Shown: piece after piece, positions 60,590-64,000 of the stretch
Layout of the letters: every line of letters starts with the position of its first letter
How positions within the stretch are numbered: the stretch's first letter is position 1
DNA from: Faecalicatena orotica
Lineage (GTDB): Bacteria; Bacillota; Clostridia; Lachnospirales; Lachnospiraceae
Length of the DNA: 64,000 bases
NCBI RefSeq assembly: GCF_003149245.1
Contig: NZ_QGDL01000012.1
Location: 1-64,000 of the forward strand
Direction of reading: 5' to 3'
Position numbers and translations under genes: made by a program
Notes under the pieces: model-generated
Told to the model about the DNA's origin: nothing
The model's input: only the letters and a program-made list of their open reading frames with translations
The model's database searches: none

Positions 60590-61666
60590 CTACTTATTAA
60601 GTTTTTCCCTGAATATCTCCCGAAACGCCTCTTCGTAAGGAGCCTTTGCCATGCCGTATTCTGTAATGATACCTGAGATCAATCCGTGATCCGTTACGTC
60701 AAAACAGGGGTTGTAAACTTTGACTCCTGCCGGTGCCATCCTTTTTTCGTACCACATTTCTGTGACTTCGTCATCCGAACGTTCCTCTATCGGTATTTTA
60801 TCTCCTGTCGGAAGGGACATGTCTATCGTTGATGTCGGCGCGCAGACATACAGAGGAATCCCATAATACTTTGCCACAGCCGCCACTACGGATGTGCCGA
60901 TTTTATTTGCTGTATCTCCGTTTGCCGCAACCCTGTCACATCCCACAAAGACTGCATCCACCAGCCCCTTTTTCATAACCGCACCGGACATGTTATCACA
61001 GATCAGCGTTACATCCATACCCGCGGCCTGCAGTTCAAATGCGGTCAGCCTTGCCCCCTGAAGCAGTGGACGCGTCTCATCCACATAGATGCGGAATCCA
61101 TACCCCCGCTCCTGTCCGAGGTACATCGGTGCTGTGGCCGTTCCGTATTTTACCGCAGCGAGCTGTCCCGCGTTACAATGTGTAAGCAGGCCGGCTCCCG
61201 GCTTAACGAGTTCTAGTGCATATTCGCCGATCCTGCGGCAGACCTGAATATCTTCTGAGCGGATATTAACCGCCTCCCGGTGCAGGAGTTCTTTCACTTC
61301 CCCGACGCCGCACTGCATGTGCCCGGTAACCACCGCCTCCATCCGGTCAAGGGCCCAGAAGAGGTTCACGGCAGTCGGTCTGGACGATGCCAGATAATCC
61401 TTTGCCTTTTTAAACTTCTTTGAAAAAACCTCCATACTGTCAGTCTGAAGGTCTTTTACCGCAAGATACACACCAATTGCTGCTGCCACACCAATCGCCG
61501 GCGCCCCTCTGACCTTGAGCAGATAGATTGCCTCCCAGATATCTTCTATATCTGTAAGGAACTTAAGCTCGATCCTCGTCGGAAGCTGGGTCTGGTCGAT
61601 AATCACCAGGGCGCCGTTTTCCTCATCCAGAGCAACTGTATCACAATCAAGAATTGTTTTCTTCAT
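60590..61666 (-). CDS. mtnA: MtnA-family aldose-1-phosphate isomerase (methylthioribose-1-phosphate isomerase-like)
   Basis: The 358-residue protein has the hallmarks of the MtnA/eIF2B-alpha-like isomerase family: LLKVRGAPAIGVAAAIG (near 48), the catalytic Cys in LLTHCNAGQLAAVKYGTA (near 160) and the catalytic Asp in VGCDRVAANGDTANKIGT (near 240). It converts an aldose-1-phosphate to the ketose-1-phosphate. Classical use is methionine salvage, but close homologues act on 5-deoxyribose-1-phosphate. Here it is in an operon with an RpiB-like isomerase and an Fe-alcohol dehydrogenase, without mtnK or other salvage genes, so a pentose or deoxy-sugar role is as likely. Confidence 0.85.
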   Translation of the reverse strand: MKKTILDCDTVALDEENGALVIIDQTQLPTRIELKFLTDIEDIWEAIYLLKVRGAPAIGVAAAIGVYLAVKDLQTDSMEVFSKKFKKAKDYLASSRPTAVNLFWALDRMEAVVTGHMQCGVGEVKELLHREAVNIRSEDIQVCRRIGEYALELVKPGAGLLTHCNAGQLAAVKYGTATAPMYLGQERGYGFRIYVDETRPLLQGARLTAFELQAAGMDVTLICDNMSGAVMKKGLVDAVFVGCDRVAANGDTANKIGTSVVAAVAKYYGIPLYVCAPTSTIDMSLPTGDKIPIEERSDDEVTEMWYEKRMAPAGVKVYNPCFDVTDHGLISGIITEYGMAKAPYEEAFREIFREKLNK

Positions 61667-61696
61667 AATTCAATTCCTCTTTTATGTAAAAGCTTC

Positions 61697-62143
61697 CTAT
61701 TCGTTCTTTTCCTCAATAGCACTGATCATGTCTACTCTCCGCTGGTGGCGGCCTCCTTCAAACTCTGTATCAAGCCATGTCTCCACGATCATCTTCGCAA
61801 GCTCCCCGCCGACTACCCTTGCACCAAAAGCCAGAATATTGCAGTTATTATGCTGTCTTGCCATGCGCGCGGTAAAAGGTTCACTGCAGACTGCCGCACG
61901 GATTCCCTTTACCTTGTTTGCGGCCAGTGAAATGCCAAGTCCTGTTCCGCAGATCAGAATCCCCTGATCCACTTCCCCGCTTACAACAGCACGTGCAACT
62001 TTCTCGCCATATACAGGATAATCACAGCTCTCTGCTGAATTAGTCCCGAAGTCAACCACTTCGTGCCCCTTATTCTCAAGAAACTCTATGATCTCTGCTT
62101 TCAGTTCCAGTGCTGAATGATCGTTTCCAATTCCTATTTTCAT
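61697..62143 (-). CDS. rpiB: RpiB/LacAB-family sugar-phosphate isomerase
   Basis: The 148-residue protein contains GNDHSALELK at the N-terminus (Asp and His ligands), the catalytic Cys in ICGTGLGISLAANKVKGIRAA (near 65) and CSEPFTARMARQHNNCNILAFGARVVG (near 85), typical of RpiB. It isomerises ribose-5-phosphate/ribulose-5-phosphate or a related tetrose, pentose or hexose phosphate. It sits between the dehydrogenase and MtnA-like genes in one operon; GGAGG precedes ATG 62143. Exact substrate uncertain. Confidence 0.9.
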   Translation of the reverse strand: MKIGIGNDHSALELKAEIIEFLENKGHEVVDFGTNSAESCDYPVYGEKVARAVVSGEVDQGILICGTGLGISLAANKVKGIRAAVCSEPFTARMARQHNNCNILAFGARVVGGELAKMIVETWLDTEFEGGRHQRRVDMISAIEEKNE

Positions 62144-62186
62144 TTTCCTTTTTCCTCCATCTTGTTGTTATCGTTCTGCTTATTCA

Positions 62187-63362
62187 TTATAATGCCAGAC
62201 GGTAAATGTTTTCCACATCTTCCTGATGCAATTTCACAAAATTTCCAACCGTCCCGCCCCTGTTGTCTCCATGACAACATTTTTCTGCCATCGCAGGGAT
62301 ATCTTCTTCCTTTGCTCCAAGTTCTGCAAAGGATACAGGCATCCCAATCGAGCGGAGGAATGATTTAAATGCATCGATTCCCGCAAGTGCCGTATTGACC
62401 GGATTTTCAAAATCCATCTGGCATCCCCACAGACGGACAGCAATCTGGGCGAACCTCATCGGATTGTGCTCCACCGTATATTTCATCCAGGCCGGGAATA
62501 CCACTGCAAGCCCCGCTCCATGTGCACAATCATAAACTGCGCTTAATTCATGCTCTATATCATGACTGGACCAGTCCTGTTCTCTTCCTACTCCGCAGAT
62601 ATTATTATGGGCCGTCATTCCTGCCCACATAATGTTTGCACGCGCCTCATAATTATTGGGATCTGCAAGAACCCTTGGAACTTCTTTTACCATTGTAAGC
62701 AGTACTGCTTCACAGAATCTGTCTGTAATCTCTACATCAGCAGTATTTGTAAAATAACGTTCAAAAACATGGGCCATAATGTCTGTCGCCCCGCAGGCTG
62801 TCTGATAAGCCGGAAGAGTCTGTGTGAGCTCCGGATTCAGGATAGAGAACGCCGGGCGTATCCCTTCCCCTGATGCCCCTCTTTTAAACATCCCTTCTTC
62901 TTTCGTAATGACAGAATCCGGTGACCCTTCGCTGCCTGCTGCCGCAATCGTCAGGATTGTCCCTACCGGAAGTGCACGCTCTATCGCCTTCCCCTGATAA
63001 AAGTCCCAGAAATCTCCGTCGTAAATAGCCCCTGCCGCAATCGCCTTGGAAGAATCAATCGTACTTCCGCCGCCGACAGCCAGGACAAAATCAACGCCTT
63101 CATTCCGGCAAAGTTCAATTCCCTCATACACAAGGCCGCTTCTGGGATTCGGCTTAACACCTCCGAGCTCCACATACTCGATTCCTTCCTGTTCTAATGA
63201 AGCTTTCACTCTGTCAAGCAGTCCGGAGCGCTTGACACTTCCGCCGCCGTAGTGGATCAAAACCTTGCTTCCGCAAAACCGTTTCACATAATGTCCTGCC
63301 TCATTTTCTTTTCCTTTTCCGAACACAAAATAGGTTGGACTGTAAAAAGTAAAATCCTGCAT
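62187..63362 (-). CDS. Iron-containing alcohol dehydrogenase
   Basis: The 391-residue group III dehydrogenase has the nucleotide-binding VLAVGGGSTIDSSKAIAAGA (near 93) and metal-ligand region CGATDIMAHVFERYF (near 190), plus DCAHGAGLAVVFPAWMKY (near 270). It resembles BdhA/YqhD-type NAD(P)H-dependent aldehyde/alcohol dehydrogenases. As first gene of the operon with rpiB and the mtnA-like gene, it probably reduces an aldehyde arising from sugar-phosphate cleavage, such as lactaldehyde or acetaldehyde. That is inference. Confidence 0.92.
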   Translation of the reverse strand: MQDFTFYSPTYFVFGKGKENEAGHYVKRFCGSKVLIHYGGGSVKRSGLLDRVKASLEQEGIEYVELGGVKPNPRSGLVYEGIELCRNEGVDFVLAVGGGSTIDSSKAIAAGAIYDGDFWDFYQGKAIERALPVGTILTIAAAGSEGSPDSVITKEEGMFKRGASGEGIRPAFSILNPELTQTLPAYQTACGATDIMAHVFERYFTNTADVEITDRFCEAVLLTMVKEVPRVLADPNNYEARANIMWAGMTAHNNICGVGREQDWSSHDIEHELSAVYDCAHGAGLAVVFPAWMKYTVEHNPMRFAQIAVRLWGCQMDFENPVNTALAGIDAFKSFLRSIGMPVSFAELGAKEEDIPAMAEKCCHGDNRGGTVGNFVKLHQEDVENIYRLAL

Positions 63363-63407
63363 AATCTTTTCTCCTTATCATGATACATCCTGCTTTTTTC
63401 CACATAA

Positions 63408-63436
63408 ATTTTATCATATATTAAAGATATCCACAA
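63408..63436 (-). promoter_or_regulatory. Promoter of the ADH-rpiB-mtnA operon
   Basis: TTGTGG (63431-63436) and TAAAAT (63408-63413) on the minus strand are 17 bases apart, about 45 bases before the dehydrogenase start. Confidence 0.6.
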
Positions 63437-63479
63437 TCAAAAGACGGATTTACACAAAGATTTCCACAATCACTAAGTT

Positions 63480-63941
63480 CTATTTCCGTACATACTTTTT
63501 CAAAGCCTTTACACACAGCCATAACAGATATCCGATCCCCCAAAGGAAGGTAATATAGAGCACATACAGAAGTCCCACTCCCGGGGAATCCAAAAAAGAT
63601 AAACTTGTGATAATTAAAATACAGACAACAAAATAGACAATAACCGCCGGGCGCCTGTACCATTTCACGTTTTTCGTCCCTCCTCTTTTTTCGTCCTCCT
63701 GATAAGAATCATCCACCACACACGCAGTTTCTTCCGGTTCCGAAATTTCGGCCTTCAAAAGATAATCCAGCGAAACCCGGAAAATCCGTCCCAGCTCAAC
63801 TACATTCTCTGTATCCGGCACAGATTCATTCAATTCCCACTTAGAAACAGCCTGCCTTGAGACCCCAAGCCTTGAAGCCAGATCCTCCTGAGACATCTTT
63901 TGTTCCTTCCTGCACCTCTGAATCTTCTCACCAATCGTCAT
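63480..63941 (-). CDS. XRE-family regulator with C-terminal membrane segments
   Basis: ATG at 63941, after GGAGG, gives 153 residues. The N-terminal HTH_3 domain (MTIGEKIQRCRKEQKMSQEDLASRLGVSRQAVSKWELNESVPD, residues 1-43) and its capping helix are standard. A charged linker and two hydrophobic helices (about 95-112 and 118-143) anchor the C-terminus. Such membrane-tethered XRE regulators are common in Clostridia, often near stress or antimicrobial-resistance genes. The partner genes would lie beyond the window edge. Confidence 0.88.
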   Translation of the reverse strand: MTIGEKIQRCRKEQKMSQEDLASRLGVSRQAVSKWELNESVPDTENVVELGRIFRVSLDYLLKAEISEPEETACVVDDSYQEDEKRGGTKNVKWYRRPAVIVYFVVCILIITSLSFLDSPGVGLLYVLYITFLWGIGYLLWLCVKALKKYVRK

Positions 63942-64000
63942 ATCAAGCTCCTCCATTTCAAGTATTCATAATATGTCAGCATCTTTTCAGCCCCTCAAAA

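Noticed and set aside
1-64000. CRISPR array or prophage
   Set aside because: I saw no regularly spaced repeats, cas genes or phage structural genes.

Overview
The window reads as the chromosome of an anaerobic gut-type Clostridia, most likely Lachnospiraceae. The grounds are strong GGAGG ribosome-binding sites, a type III glutamine synthetase, the murB-rapZ-whiA-crh block, class II fructose-bisphosphate aldolase, and many LacI/DeoR-regulated carbohydrate clusters. This assignment rests on family content only; there is no rRNA gene here. The left edge cuts an IS4-like transposase.

Layout. 0.5-1.3 kb: an IclR regulator behind a hairpin-rich leader. 1.3-10.3 kb (minus strand): an arabinan/arabinoside operon made of a sugar ABC importer (binding protein and two permeases), GH51 arabinofuranosidase, LacI regulator, GH43 enzyme, and a secreted GH93/sialidase-like propeller with carbohydrate-binding and ricin-type modules. 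10.7-14.8 kb: aspartase, malic enzyme and an organic-acid permease, with a strongly structured leader RNA before the permease. 14.9-16.2 kb: a MATE exporter. 16.4-22.7 kb: a self-contained unit of two paralogous CocE/NonD hydrolases, an APC permease and a Crp/Fnr-type regulator. 22.7-28.2 kb: glutamine synthetase III, aldolase, and an old-yellow-enzyme flavin/Fe-S reductase divergent from a TetR gene. 29.1-30 kb: a type I toxin-antitoxin-like locus, a small XRE repressor and tRNA-Glu. 30-44.5 kb: core genes for envelope and regulation (lipid kinase, crh, whiA, rapZ, murB, CNNM protein, amidase, an ATP-grasp protein, glmM, a COG2509 flavoprotein, a HAD phosphatase, an RHH protein and an orphan). 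44.5-58.1 kb (minus strand): a LacI gene and a long cluster coupling SDR, thiolase, acyl-CoA ligase, CoA-transferase, VOC epimerase and 3-hydroxyacyl-CoA dehydrogenase to a ribose-type ABC importer, mutarotase and SMP-30 lactonase. 58.3-64 kb: a PD-(D/E)XK protein, a DeoR regulator, an MtnA-like isomerase/RpiB/Fe-alcohol dehydrogenase operon, and an XRE membrane regulator.

Four signals stand out. (1) A leader of about 190 nt before the organic-acid permease can fold into a closed multibranch structure: a 23-bp outer helix covers the ribosome-binding site, and three internal hairpins share a loop while two of them differ compensatorily in the stem. (2) TGTCA-N6-TGACA-like sites lie exactly 41.5 bp upstream of the predicted start of three promoters around the Crp-like gene, defining a local class II regulon. 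(3) A sugar importer is wired to a CoA-thiolytic pathway of unknown substrate. (4) A GTTACTGTTCACAG-type inverted repeat recurs between genes. All functions are inferred from sequence motifs and context; no database search was possible.
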